The position numbers and the translations under genes are program-made. Shown here piece by piece: positions 10,164 to 25,577 of a DNA stretch of 35,000 bases. This DNA comes from Glandiceps talaboti (lineage: Eukaryota; Hemichordata; Enteropneusta; Spengelidae): NCBI RefSeq assembly GCF_964340395.1, contig NC_135564.1, forward strand, positions 8,250,361 through 8,285,360. The letters run 5' to 3'. The notes under the pieces are model-generated. The model saw only the letters and a list, made by a program, of their open reading frames with translations, had not been told where the DNA came from and ran no database searches. Each line of letters begins with the position of its first letter. Positions within the stretch are counted from its first letter, which is position 1.

Positions 10164-11165
10164 ACGTTTGCAAATCTGTTCATTTCATATACTTACGATT
10201 ATAATTAATGATGAGGCACTCGATAACCAAGCGAATGTGTCTTTAAGTAGTGGTTACGAACCTTTTTTGATTCATTCAGGGGAGGGGTTAACATTTTTAA
10301 GAGGGTGAAGGCGGGGGGTGGGGTGGTGGCTTGCAATAAAAAAATTCAGGATACTGTCCCCTCAGCCTCCTCCCCTCGCTGTAAATTATGTTCATTTCCT
10401 TACGCTACGCCTGTTGTTTTACGTGTCGCCGTACACGTAACTGGATATATTCATGTTAAAACTTGTCGATATGCACCAAAAATATATGACACTGCTACTT
10501 CAAATGATACAAGCTTTTCTCGAGAAAGGTGAACGATATTTAATATTGACGTTATTATATACAGTCATATAGTCTTGCTTGCAAATACATCTCTTGCACT
10601 ACAATAATCCTCATTCAGACAAGAAATCCGAAGTGTTCATTATTGTGTATACTGTGTTTGAATACTGGGTTAAAAGGTCACTCTTCGTATACGTACACTC
10701 AACATATCTAATATGGCGGAATACCTACTTTGAAACTATGAAAAGTTGCGATTTCGAGACTGTTGTTCATCAGATAGTGGGTTTTTTTCACGTCAATTCA
10801 AAGAGATATGAAATAAGCTGATCATTGCTCGATCGCTAATATCTTATTGCTGGGCCTGATATTTTTATTATTGGCGTGCAAAAAAGCACTTTGCTTGCGT
10901 GCTCGGAATAGGCTTGTTATATATTGCTTTCGCAGGGTGGTGTTAGGGGAATCAAGTCCCATATTACGTGCGTATCAATCAATACCAAAATTGAATTGTT
11001 ATATCAACAGACATAGGCGTACATAAAGGATGGGTCACTTATCGCGCAACCTATATATACAAGAAAGCCCTTGAATATTTCCTATCATCTAGCGGTCGTT
11101 GCTGGATGACTGACTGATCGACCGATGCGACCGACCAACCAGCCGACTGACACACTGACTGTCCA

Positions 11166-11207
<42 letters not shown>

Positions 11208-14200
11208 AGACAAACAGAAAGACAGACAGGGAAAGTTCAAACTAGCGACGTTCTCCTATGTATCCTTGTAACTTACACACTACTAAGTTGATTGTCAAAG
11301 CTGAAAAGAAGAGAGAGGTAATATATATTATTGTGCAAATCTAAGTTCTCCCACTAGCATTCGCAACTCTCCAGAAATATTCGATTTGTTTGTTTAGAGT
11401 AAGTAGAGTTCCCTAAGAATGCTAGAAGGAATCAGATTAATATGTATAATTAGGTGTACATTGCATACACATTTTAATTAGTTGTATACACCGAGCTTAT
11501 GCACTTTACCAATACAAAATGTTCTGAATTTGTTGGCAGACTGTTCCTCAGAAGAATGCGTGTCTAGCAATGAAAGACTGTTGTTCTAGCTGGAATAAAG
11601 GAAAGGTAATATGATATTAATAATTGTGATGGGTTATCTTGGCAAATGTACTCCTAACTCAAATTTAAAATGCAATATGTTTTTAGGACCCCCTTCCCCC
11701 ATTCAAGTGCACCGCTGTATCGTGAACGCAGGAAACTTGAATATTTTCGTTACACTTACACTTAATATATAGTTGTTGAAACTTGTATTTGCTAAAGTAT
11801 GTATGAATGTTTAGTGATCAAACCCTAGAATCCAATAAAGATACAATTCGTCCTTCATCCATGGGATTGCTTATACATACACGGAAAGTAAGTATACACA
11901 ATACCATCAATGACTCGGAGAGAGGTAAAAATCATCCTATCAGAATTATTCAGCAGTTTAATTAATGCAGTCTGCAGTATCTGAATAAATGGGAAACGTA
12001 CGAGTGGCGTGAACATAACCTAATAATTCAAAACACTTCCCAATTCACCTTAAGGTTCTAGGTGGTTCTAGCTCTATAAATGGAATGATGTACGTTCGTG
12101 GATGTAAGGAAGATTACGATTCTTGGGCTAGGCTTGGAGCAGAAGGATGGAGCTATGAAGACGTGCTGCCGTATTTCTTGAAATCCGAAAATAACACAAA
12201 GTAAGTGTTTTCTGATAGCGGATTGTCGACGGCTCGTGCTTATTTGAGTACAGCAAGTAGATCGCCATAGGCATGAGGGTGTATGTGGTAGGCTGAAAGA
12301 GGAGATGGTGACACTCATTTTAAATTGTTTCCTTCCACGTTTGCACACAGGGTGTTCAGGCTAAATTGGTTATGCTTACGAAAACGAACGAACAAACACA
12401 CAAACGAACGAACAAATAAACAAACACACAACATATTAACATTGACAAACATGACACATGTGAAAGATAGTGTTAGTACAAATCAATATCAACGTGTCTA
12501 TGCAACGAAAATTACATACATTTTCGAGTACTTTGGATAGTCACACTGTCAGATATCTATTTTATATAATCATGTTTAGACTGCTGATTGGGTTTAATTT
12601 AACTCAAAGAGCCACAAATCAAGAATCAAATATTTCAAGCCCCTCCTATCTGATCCTCAGCATTTCAAGCCTTTTTTCACACCCCGAAATTCGTTCGTAC
12701 CCCCTCCTCTCCTCAGTCGTACATTCTGTATATTTACTGATTTAGATTAAAGTAAGAACGACGATTTAACATATTTGTCTCCTCTCATTATCCATACCAA
12801 TTCCTCACATATAAGAAAAAAACATTATATTTTACAGCGAGGAGCTTTTGAAAACCGAATACCATAGCAAAGGTGGTCCAATGACGGTCTCCGACGTTTT
12901 CCCTCGAACAAAGTTTGGTAATGTGATTGCTGAAGCAGGTAATAATAATTTGGTTGAGACAGGTCATTGCCCATTTTGAGATCATCCAATTACAGCTGAA
13001 ATATGTCTACACAGATCTTAGAGAGATAAAATATATTTAGAAAATGTCTTAAGATTTCACATGACTACATTTTCAATATTTCGAATTCCCATATTTTCAG
13101 TTTTATGTACTTTTTTTTATCTCCATAGCTCAAGAATTAGGATATGAGTTGAAAGATTGTAACAACTGCATCGACATAGTAAGTCATTAAGATTGTAACT
13201 ATGCATAAATAACAGTAAAACTATCTTTAAGCTAGAAGGTTCTCGAAAATATTCACGAATAAAGTGGTTAAATGTTATCTATCGATCAAATAAATCTGTT
13301 ATTTGTTGAGTATTGCACTACTCGAACGAGGAACATGAGCAACTGCTTGATGCATACACATTTGAGGTCAGAGGTTAGGCTAATGTATACGTAGATTTGG
13401 AACGGGTAAACATCAGACATTGTAATCTCAGTCTACGAGTGGACAGTACTACAATCGTTTTGGCTCTAGCCTGGGGATATGTCGAGTTGAAATCTTAGTA
13501 TACTAATATTAATATGTACAGCTAACATTTCTTGGTACATCATCCTATAACCTGTACAACTCTTCAGCCTGTTGAAGTCGAAATCTGAAACAACACATGG
13601 AGTGACATTTTGTACAGGAGCCGAATCTATATATTTTGTAAATATTTAATTTTGTTAGTCTTTTCTAATTTCTGAGTTCGAGTGTCTGTAAATGTGGTAA
13701 TCCGGTAGACATCTCAAATAAATAAATAAATGAAAGTTTATTTAAAAATCATGTCTTTTATAGGTCGGTTTTGGGCGTGGTCAAGCAACCATCAAAGACG
13801 GTAAACGGGAAAGCACTGTAACAGCCTTTCTAAATCCTGTCAAGTCGAGGAAGAACTTAACCATCTGGACCGAAACCATGGCAACAAAGGTAGTCAGCTC
13901 GTTGTCTAAAATGAAATAGTAACAGCTATGGCAAAATGAGAAGAGTGGTGCCACTCAAAGATTCTGGTCTAAATCTGCTAATACGTTTTGAAAGTAGAAA
14001 GAATGATTGATTTGGAATAATTGTATAATATTTTGCTTTTATTCTCCAATATTTTTCTTCGTTCAGCCAAGGAAAATACGAGTGACCTAAAGGACCTTTG
14101 TCACTACGAGCCACTAGACGACTAGTAACAACCCTTGGGTCACGAATATTTTCCGGCTTAATGAAGAAAAAATATTGGAGAATAACATAATTATACCAGT

Positions 14201-17200
14201 GCCAGTAATATCAAAGAAATATCAGTTAAAGTAATGGTAATTTTGAACTCATATTTCGAACACAGCAGAAAAAATGAGATAGACACGCGTTGTTGTGACG
14301 TAGAACGACCAGAGTATATATTCCATATTTTTGTTCTAAATGGCTCGCTTATTGATAAATTTTTGTGTAGAGGAAATGTTGCCATAACTAGTTTCTTTAC
14401 ATAACATCACTTCCATGTTTTGAAATGAAGCACCAATGTTGTCATGCCGACAGCGTTCCTTTCATCTGTTGTCCAGGAGCATTTTATTTTACAGGAATGA
14501 GAACCGTGCCGAGTTTATGGATGTAAGAGTGTGTTTTAATCGATTGATGATCGTCTGTTATATAATATGTCTATATGTTATCATTGCTTCACTATAGATA
14601 CTTTTTGATGGAAACGCAGCTACAAAGTTGGAAGTTACCAGAATGGGTACAAATGGAGTTGTAAATATAACCAAAGAACTTGTACTATCTGCAGGAAGCG
14701 TAGGGTCTCCCCAGGTATACTATATCGTATTACTACTTTTTAAGAGGTTAACATTCACGATACCTTTTATTGCGTACTACATAACCTCAGACTACTCATT
14801 CAATAAGCAAGCTCAAAAAAGGTTTAAATTAACACATACTAACCCGCCCCCACACACATATACACCACGTAACCTCCGAATTCGACAAGTCTACTGAATC
14901 CTTAGAAAACTTACAATCTTATTTCATGGTGACGTTAATGATAGCACATATTGAAATCACAATAACATCAAATATCAAAAGATCAAAAATCCCAAAACAA
15001 ATGTATCAATATAGGGAGCGCAGGACCCGTGCTACAAACAAACAAACAAACAAACAAACAAACAAACAAACAAACAAAGTCAAGGGAAATAAATATGCAA
15101 GGGTAAATGAAATATCATTTTAATCTCATGTATAACTATCTATATACGTGTGTATCTACGGGCCCGTATATTATTGAAATAATATACTATGTTTCTATAT
15201 ATACTCATCCATAGTATATTTTTTCAATGGTATGCAGGCCCGTATATACATGTATACAGAAAGTTATACATGAGTTTAAAATATTCCAGTTACCCGTACA
15301 TAGTTGTTTGTTTGTTTGGTTGTTTGTAACACGGTTCCTGGGCTCGCTGTGGTATCAATGAAAACACGAACTAACATTGTTAATTTAGAATTCGGCTTTA
15401 GGAATAAACCTTTTCTTCAATATTAACAATTTGGGTGGTACTTTAATTGTCTACATTATACATATCCTATAGACACCAGTAATCATATCAAGTTGTATTC
15501 CCAATTTTCTAGTTGCTGATGCTGTCTGGAGTAGGACCTAAGGAACATTTGGAAGAGCTGGGAATACCAGTTTTGTGTGATCTTCCTGTTGGTGAGAATC
15601 TACAGGTATGAAGATGTAAACTGTTGGGGAATATTTAAGCAATAACCCCCGCCGAAGGCGGGTATACACGAGATTTTGGTACAATTCGCGACATATAGCA
15701 CGAGCCGAATGGCGAGTGCTATATGGAGCGAATTGTACCAAATTCGAGTGTATACCCGCCTTCGGAGGGAGTTATTGCTATTATATTATATCAAAATATG
15801 TGTCTATATCTTCTAAAAGTGATTCTGTGGTTATTTATATGCCTGAAAAAGGCGAATTCGCACGTACAGAAAAAGATCGTCGGTAATAGATCGTCGGGAA
15901 CGAGCATATTTTGATGAGTGGATACGTTCATGTCGCCCCCGGACACACACACTGCATGAACGTTATGAACACAAACCATACATTGCATTGCATTGATAAA
16001 TTACTTTATTTACATCATATAATGCATAACGAAGACGCGTTGAAACTAGCAACAAAGAAAACGGGGCAAGAGGTCAAAGAAAGTAACAATTTTGTTTGGA
16101 TATTTACATATGAACAATACTATCTTGTACACTGCTAAAAATAGATGTCTCGGCATTGAATCAGTTGAATCGGAGAAAGCTCGAGACAGTAAATCAGAGA
16201 CGCGACGTTACGCTACTTTAATTTAATGGTTAACAAATTGAACATTGACTGAACCTGAAAATGTACAGTTTTGAAATAATCCTGACGCACTTGACTGATG
16301 GTTAAAAGTTAAATTGGTGTTGCTTGATTCAACGAGAGCAGGACGCTGAGACGGCTCGTTGCATGGGAGAACTTGTACCTTATCAGCCATGGCCAGTGAT
16401 GTTGAAGCCACTGATCGATCGTTGCTTTCGATCGCAAGGTCATCTGTGGAATTATTTGGACTACTGTAACCCAAACTATTGTACAGGATACCTGACACAC
16501 ATTTACTCTGAGGAAGTGTTAACTTATTGGTATAAGAACGAACACATTCAGCTTGTATGTACTATTCATATGCTAGTTTAGGGGCCCATTTTACCACTGC
16601 CAGCCGTGGTAAAATGGGATTTTACCACAGTTATTATCCAATCAGAATGGCGCATAGTAGCATGATATAATATAATATATAATTAAATATGCGAGGGCTT
16701 GAATTAGACCACTATACTGTCAATAGTCAACATGGCGGATTTCATCTGTTAAATTTGGGAGACAGTAAAAACAGCGTTGCCAATCCACTTGGTGGGTTGA
16801 AATTGAATTGTTTGCATCTCTATCTACAAGTGTTTGCAGTATTACTGATAAAGAGATCGATAGAATTTATAACAACTGATAAAACATTGAGGCCCCTCTG
16901 CCTGAAAAGAGGGAATTAGTTGTCACAGAAAAATTTGCTCATGAAGCACAAACTCCCACATTTAGCTTAATTATTTAGTGATAATGGATGTGCAATGGCT
17001 ATTTTTAAAAAGGACACCAGTTTTCCATCACTAACAACAAAACACTACGAATGCTGTGTTTGTTGCAGGACCATATCATGACAACAATACGATTTAATGG
17101 ATCTGGAGGTGGTTTTATACAGGTAAGATGGACACTGATAGATGAATACAAATTCAGAAAAAAATTGTTATTGTAATGCAAGGAAAAATAGAACGTAGTC

Positions 17201-18847
17201 ATGATTACAAAGTGATTATTAGCAATTCAAGCTAAGTAAAAATAATATTTGTTCTCACAGGACGGACAGGACTGGTCAACCAACAATGGCCTTGACTTCA
17301 GCGGTCATATAAAAACAAAGGTTAGTTATTGTATGATAAAAAATATGACTTAGATTGATAAAAAATTCAAAAAATCGTTATCGTATGTGACGTACATTGG
17401 AACTGGCCAATGAAACTACAACTCGAATTCCTTTTGATCGGCACTGTATTGAGAAATTACAACTTACATGTACGTCAACGATGGGTTTGTTTTCATAAGG
17501 CTTATCAGTGATGTTACTACCAAACCAGAGTATACAGTTTTAATCAGGCAGCACGGTTTTTTGTAATTCAAATTACACAATCGAAATACTGTTAGCACGC
17601 ACGCACATGGAATGTTACATTTTACCTTACTGAGAACACAAATAAAAAGCCTCGTGTTTGATTTTCCTTGTTTCATCCGACAGTTATGTTGATTTTTGGT
17701 CACAGTTAGATAAAATGTATCATCATTTTATGTATGTGATTGTGTGCCACCAGTGTCTGTATTTTGTTTTGTGTAATTTGTCCCCAAAAAAGTTATGTAT
17801 GATGGTAATAATATTGTGCTACTTAATTTAGACTCTATCTTAGTTACTCTAATTTGGTAGTACATTTCCAACAGGAATCATTATGGAAGGATCCGAGATT
17901 GAAGAATGGGATTAAAGTCAACCTTTTAGTGGTTCTCCCTGAAATGGAGATTGAATGTTTTTTTTTCTGACAGGAGAATTTGCCATGGCCAGATATCCAA
18001 CTTCTCTACGGTCCAGTATACTATCATTTTGGAAGTGATGAAAAAGAAAAACACGGCCATGATGATAGGTAAGTATTAGCTGGGTGTATTCAGAAACTTG
18101 GTAAACAAATATACTTGGTTGTTGTTTTACGTGAATATTTATGCAAGACCTTTAGCCCAGTTTAAAAATAGGCACATCTCGTGCTCTGTAAATGTACTAC
18201 ATCCGCAAATTTAAATAAAACGACCCGGACCATAAAGTTACCCGTTTCCTTAAACGAAAAGGATAAAATAAAACTGCTTTTGTAGGTTCGATGAGACATT
18301 TCATTACACTAATGTGAGAAAAGAAGATATGCCTACCAAGGAAGGGCTGACACTTATGCCAGGTTTGTTACATCCAAAGAGTGTTGGAAATTTGAAACTG
18401 AAAAGTAAAGATCCCCTCGAACCCCCATTAATGGACCCCCACTATTTAGAGGAACAAGAAGATGTGGAAACTATGATACGGGTAAGTCACTAAACCTTTA
18501 CGCCTCAGATGTGGTTTGCACTGAGGGTGTGAGGTGAAGAGAAGAAAGCATTACCATAAATTCTGAAAAAAAAACCATCTAAACAGTAAGCTTTTTTCAA
18601 ATACTGTGTGGATGCTGCTGCTTGGATTCATTCAAAATCAATGTAATTTGGACATTCTGGAAGACAATATAGGATATGCTATTCCAAATTATTCGTCGCC
18701 TTACATGACACAAATTGTTCTGGTATATGGAAACCCCCTTTGATGCTTTAGATCTACTTGACGGATTAAGGAAGACGAGCTTGGGAGGTGTTGTCATGAT
18801 ACATTGACGTTCCTCCCCATGCAAAAAATCACTATACGAAATCAATA

Positions 18848-18944
<97 letters not shown>

Positions 18945-19179
18945 ATTTTTATTTTTTCATAATCAACTATAGGGCATACGAGTTCTCCAAAAGCTGTCAT
19001 GTACTAAGGCCATGAAGGACTCTGGGTGAGTGATGAGGTTTTTTGTCTAAATTATTGAGAATTTATTTGTAATCTATTACTTTTAAAAAGACTAGAAATT
19101 TCACAATTTATACTTTAATTGGGAGTTTGTTCAATAAAATGTTGCCATATATATACCCCTTTAACCACAGTGTTTAATA

Positions 19180-19258
<79 letters not shown>

Positions 19259-20435
19259 CGATTATCTATTCGTCATAGTATCACTCCAGAACTCTACAAG
19301 TTCGACAACTGCCCTCACGAGGTGGATAGTAATGGCTATTGGGAACACGTGGTCCGACACATCACACATACAATATGGCATGTAATTGGCACTTGTAAAA
19401 TGGGAGCCAAGGATGACAAATCAGCTGTTGTAGACCCTTCTTTAAGGTCAGGCTATTTTCGTTCTTTTTTTTCAATAAAAGTCACTTTATCAATATTCAT
19501 TTTTTTTGGTTACAGGAGAAATGAAGTTGCCTTGGTGTTTCACTATACATGATGTTATTTATAACATATAGATGTACACGATTCAACTCTAGATTGACAA
19601 TAACAGAGTAACAACTTACTCAGCAGGATCCTTTACCCAGTCGCATTGAAAAGTGACAAAGTAGGGCTATTTTTGTACACTGAAGTAGAAATAGGCTTCT
19701 GAGTAAATAATTACACATAGACTTGATGATTTCAATGGCCTTAATTGATTACTTTCCAACTGATAATCAACAATGTAATTTGCCTACTAATACCACAGAC
19801 ACCTGTCTGTGCTTATACATCTTCATTTGGTATGTGCACTACCGCGATAATAATTGTTTGATTTGCATTTGCATTTCTCCCTCTGTGACGTGTATAAAAA
19901 GATTATGTCTCGTGAGTAAAGTACCAAGTCACTTTCATTTCTGCTGTAGTTGTTCTCTCCTACCTTCACCATTTTATAATGATGTATAATTAGTATACAT
20001 AATCCACCTGTCTGTCATGCAATACTCGATGTTTTGTAAGAACGCCGTATCTGACTACACTACACTCAATTTTGGGAACGTTAAAAAATAGTATACATAC
20101 AGCATGATATTTGTGACTTAATTATAATTCAAAATATTTACCCAAGGCCAAGCTGGAGTCGGTTGCCTAGATACACTTCTAAGTGTGCATTACATTGATT
20201 TGATGAATAAATCTGTTCTGTTTTACGATCAAAATCTACCTACCTGCAACACATTATCGCCACAGTTGTTTTAGCAGGTGGTTAGCAGACGTTTGACTGT
20301 CTGGTCACAGCTGACGACTGCCCTTTGCTTCAGTGAAGATACGTCAGACAAGTACTACACTGACCAAGAGTAATTACTGAACACACATTGGGGTTTTACA
20401 GAGCTATGTGGTTTCAGTCTATTAACTGCCCCTTC

Positions 20436-20481
<46 letters not shown>

Positions 20482-23400
20482 ATAGTAGTAGTAATAGTAG
20501 TAGTAGTAAAATTTATTTAAGAACAATGTGGCCAGGAAACAACAGAAGCTGATTTCCACCTGGGCCCTGTTACCACACACACAAAAAAAACATTACATAC
20601 CACACAAAAAGAGATTATAAACAATGCGAAAGCAGCGTTTAACAAGACAAGATGAAAAGGCAACAATACCAAAAGATAAATTTACACCGTCATCCAGTTA
20701 CACCATACTGGAGGTCATCCTCTCTGACATAATATGATTTATGTATGTATTTCTAAAAATGTGAATTGTTTTGCACTGCTTAATATGTGTTGGTAGACTG
20801 TTTCATAAAACAGCTCCAGAGTATTTAAAGGTTCTCTTGCCGGAATTACTGCTAATTCTCGACACATGCGTATGGAGATTGGATCTTTGTCTAGTGGAAT
20901 AGTTATGTACTTCATCCAACCTCTTGACATATTTAGTAAGATACAGAGGTGTTAATTTATGAAGAACAACTTTAAAATAAACGCACGCCTTCTGAAAAGC
21001 AAAACGCTCATTACACGACAACCAATTTAAACTCTCTAACATAGTAAAAGAGTGGGTCCTAGGCCCACACTGAAGGATTGTCCTGGCTGCTCTATTTTGG
21101 AGCCTCTGAAGTCTGGTCAGCAAAGTCGTACCACTGTTTGACCACACTACTGCAGTGTAGTCAAACAGTGGCAGTACCATCGCATTATAAAGCATCTGTA
21201 ACAGCCCGAAAACAATTTTCCAATTTCCGAAAACCTGGTATTTCACACAATTGTAGTAGGAAAAAGTGCAAAAAATGCAAAAAATCTAATATTTTTTAAT
21301 AATTGTTGAGGTAAAATCCAGTTGATCAACTTTTGAATATTCCTTCAGTGTTTGTACCTTGAAAATGTTAAGTACATCATATTTTAACTGCAAATATCAA
21401 TTCATTTAACTACATGAAAAAATGTCAGCTTGATCATACACATACCTAAATTAATATATTTTTAATTCTGAACAGAGATTTTTAACCATGGCATAAAAAG
21501 AGTGAAATATTGCCAGTGAAATTATAAAAATTCATATAATTGCTGTAAGATTATCACAGTTTAAAACAAAATCTCTCAGGTCAGCTGTTGTAATCTAAAA
21601 TTCCCAAGTTAGAATTTCAATTTCACTTCCCTGTCACACAAATCATGCATTTTTTGAGGAAATAACAAAAAAGTCATTGTCCCCTCCACCAATCTTCAAT
21701 TCTACTGGACAATATAAAATGTTTCATAGACTCGTGTGTCGGTCAGCTATCAGTTGCAGGAATTGTCCTGCAGCTGAAAGGGGTGTGTCAGTTGCAGGAC
21801 TTGTCCTGAAGCTGAAAGGGGTGTGTCAGATGCAGGAATTGTCCTGAAGCTGAAAGGGGTGTCTCAGCTGCAGGAATTGTCCTGAGGCTGAAAGGGGTGT
21901 GTCAGTTGCAGGACTTGTCCTGAAGCTGAAAGGGGTGTGTCAGTTGCAGGACTTGTCCTGAAGCTGAAAGGGGTGTGTCAGTTGCAGGACTTGTCCTGAA
22001 GCTGAAAGGGGTGTGTCAGTTGCAGGACTTGTCCTGAAGCTGAAAGGGGTGTGTCAGATGCAGGAATTGTCCTGCAGCTGAAAGGGCTGTGTCAGCTGCA
22101 GGAAATTGTTGCATAGTTGAACAGCTTATAAATGCTCTGCATGACACAAGGACTCTAGAATTGGTTCAGGATCGTGGATTTTATAAATTTACCTATTATT
22201 TATTTGTTTTATTTTTATTTAGTTGAGTGGGGGTGCAATATATGGGTTTTACTGCACATGTCTGCAATTACACAATCACATGAATTATGTTCTAACACCA
22301 CTCAGTATATTGTGGTCACCAAGCTCAAATAAAAATAGAACAAATAGACAAAAAGTTACCAATAAACACACAACATTCGATAAAAGGTTTTTCAAAACAT
22401 CCATGGACTTGAACCAAGTCAACCCACACTCTTGCATTAACATTCCACACACGCACACACAAACAAACACAAAGAGATGTTCCCTTTTAAGTTTTAGTTG
22501 TTTTATTTACAATGGTGTTTCTAGTCTGTTCTCTATGGTGGTCTGAGCACTAATGCTACTTTGCTAGAAAACATGTTCAGGAAACACTTTATGGTTTTAA
22601 ATTTTTTTAAAAGCCCATCAGTTTGGAGAAGATTTTAATGCAAACAATTGAAAGACAGCGGAGCTAAAAATGTTTCATAATAAGCATCAGGAAACAAAAA
22701 TTTAAAAATTACAATTTACACGTCTTATTAATGACGAATCTCACACTACCTGACTTTTCTCTCTGTCTGTGGGTGGCAGAAAAGAAATTTATTAATTTGA
22801 AGTTTCCATATAAGACACTACGCTTATGTTACAGATGTCATTATGAGCTATACAAATGAAAACTATTAGATTCAATATACACTTAAGTTATACTTGTAAA
22901 TTTGAATTAGCAGACTTTCATAATGAACCATGGTATTAGAACTGAAGTATGAAATTAATGAATCAAATGTTGTGATGTGTTCATGATATTTTACATCAGG
23001 GTTGCTCGGTTCTTTATGATTGGACAATATTGATGCCTGCGTGCAATCAGGACATACAAGACCACAATGAAAACTGTGAAACATTTACAGATCACTCTCA
23101 TTTCAAATACAGACAATTACAGTAGGCTGGCTTTGATTTTGTCTGACCAGGTAGTACACAATGTAAAAGGCCTACACCCCAAAAGCAATGAAGGAATTAA
23201 ATCGACAATCAGAAAATTATGCCTGGTTCAAATTATTATTTAGTTTTGAGACCTATAAAGAACAATTTTAAAGGTTGTGGTATTGGGTTAGTGTTTGACT
23301 TTGTACATACAAGTAACAATATAAGGTAAAAGACTACTACAAAGTTGCACAAGTCAAAAATTATCTCAGTCTAATCCATCGATGTCAACTTCATTATCGG

Positions 23401-25525
23401 TTAATAGTGCATCTGCTAACGATCTGCATCTCAGTTTACAGAAGTTGATGCACCCTTCATCTTTGTCGATCCCAACAACACCAGTTGTCATAGCTGATAC
23501 CAAACCACTCCATGAAACAACAAAAAAGATAACAGCATTATATTAACAATGGCTTACATGTTTAATATTACAATTATGTTAAAGTTTTGGAAATTGGTGA
23601 TTTGAACAAACTTCTGTATATTCTAGTTTGCTGAATGGATGTAAAATAGGAATTTAATTGTTTGTAGGAATTTTTAATGTTGAAAAAAACATGTTTTCAC
23701 TTTACATATAGTCATAATGAGTCCCCTCAACCTACAGCAGAGGCATCCACTGAATATATTAACATATATATGCATACATGGCCCAACCCACAGCCATACA
23801 TCATCTTAATGGAATGCCAAGTCAAAAAATGACTTTAGCTAGATGTTTGGGCATTCCATCCTTACAGCAAACTTTGTTTGCTTATCAAATCAAAAGAAAG
23901 CCTGAATGTCTAACAGCAAGACTATCATTGCCACAGACAAGTAAGAAGCAGATTGGCAATGAGTATTGTTCCGAGGTTCTAACAGGAGGATGAGCTTGAA
24001 CGTCAGTTTCAAACATATGCCAAAAGTTACTGAGTGTCACATGAGTTGCTCTTCGGGAACCATCGGTGTTTGTTTCTATCGCAACCCCAGTGTTCTACGT
24101 GAACGTCTTCATGAGATTCTATTCAATGTCGTCAATGAAGGAAGTGAACAGCGACACTGCATCTATCATCATTTATGAACTCATTTATCGCCTTGATTAT
24201 AACAATGATAGCCGAAACAAAAACAGTAAATGTAGTACCGTAAACAGTAAAAGTAGAAGACGGTATGTTTGTAGTTTCTATGGCTGGGTAAATCAACCCG
24301 GTAATTTCCAAGCCTTCTCGCATACGTAATACAGTACACATGTTTGCATACAATGTCGTGACAATTTTCACACTGTATTGATGAATATGAACAAAAACCT
24401 AAAATTTATACATGTTCTTTAGAAATAACTACTCCGGTACGGTTCCATCGTAAAATTATTGTCCTAAATGATCACGTTTGGATGTGAATCACAATCATAG
24501 TACCACGAGGTAGCTCCGACGTGGCAGGCATGTTTGTTATGGTACGTTTGCACTGAACATTATTCGGTTATTCTTAGCCCAAATTCATCACATTAAAAAT
24601 GTATGTACATGTATTTCCGGCAAATTTTGATGAAAAATCATTTTCCATTCATGAAAATTAAAAAGATATCAATTTTAGAGAAATAAAGGGAAATGGATTG
24701 TTTTCAGTTAATTTTTATGAATGACATGCACATTTACAAGGTGAAACCAACAACTCAAAACTAAAAATGTAAGTGATAGCTAGCCTAGAGGTGCATACAT
24801 CAACAATGCCATGTGTTGTGTTGTGTAAAACATGCTTGCCAACATTACTGTAACCGTCTGAAATATGAAAATTAGGAATAAAAAGGTGAATTTTAACGAA
24901 ATACACTCACATTTGGTTGTACATGGACCTATGGGCATGGTCATTGTTGTTTGGGATATTGCACTCATTTTTGAACATGTACTCACTTGCCTACCAGATG
25001 TTATTATGGCAAAAACACACTAGCATTTGGTTGTTGGACTTAGTCATGGTTGCTAGGGCCAATTGTGTCAAAATATTTTGAATGAAATTTACAGAATAAC
25101 ACTTCAAGAAACCTCTCACCAAACGTCAGTCTTATTATTAACCACATACTTTTGGAGATAAATTTTTTTTGACCAAATTCACCTTTTAAGTTTTTATAAT
25201 TAATTTTCATATTGCTGGTGGGATTATCCATAGACCCTCCACCATGTTGGAGGGTCTATTGATTAACGTATAACATTTCTTCATCTCTACACTCCTAAAT
25301 GCATCCGCATTAAATTTCAGCCAAATCCTCAGAGTAGTTTTTGAATAAAACTACCTAGTATTTTAATTTCAAGTCTTTTGACCAAAAATGACAATTTTTG
25401 CCCTAATCACACACCAGTGATGCTATTATTTTGCTTTGGACACTTTCCCAACTAGATACCAAACCTAAAGTAATGTCCCCACCAAATACCAAGGACATTG
25501 GTCTGGCAGTTTTTTGAGTTTAAGT

Positions 25526-25577
<52 letters not shown>

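Noticed and set aside
18597-18938. Open frame with an alternating Tyr-Ile tract
   Set aside because: Produced by the TA array in intron 12; the remainder has no domain.
19119-19385. Open frame with a poly-Ile tract reading into exon 14
   Set aside because: The AAT array is intronic; exon 14 begins at the acceptor at 19278.
21751-22107. CRISPR-like array
   Set aside because: Units are contiguous 38-bp tandem copies with no spacers, in an animal genome, mirrored by an inverted array at 28.9-29.2 kb.
24132-24371. Minus-strand frame with a possible membrane helix
   Set aside because: It overlaps two open frames on the other strand and has no start context or homologous motif; it cannot be preferred over chance.
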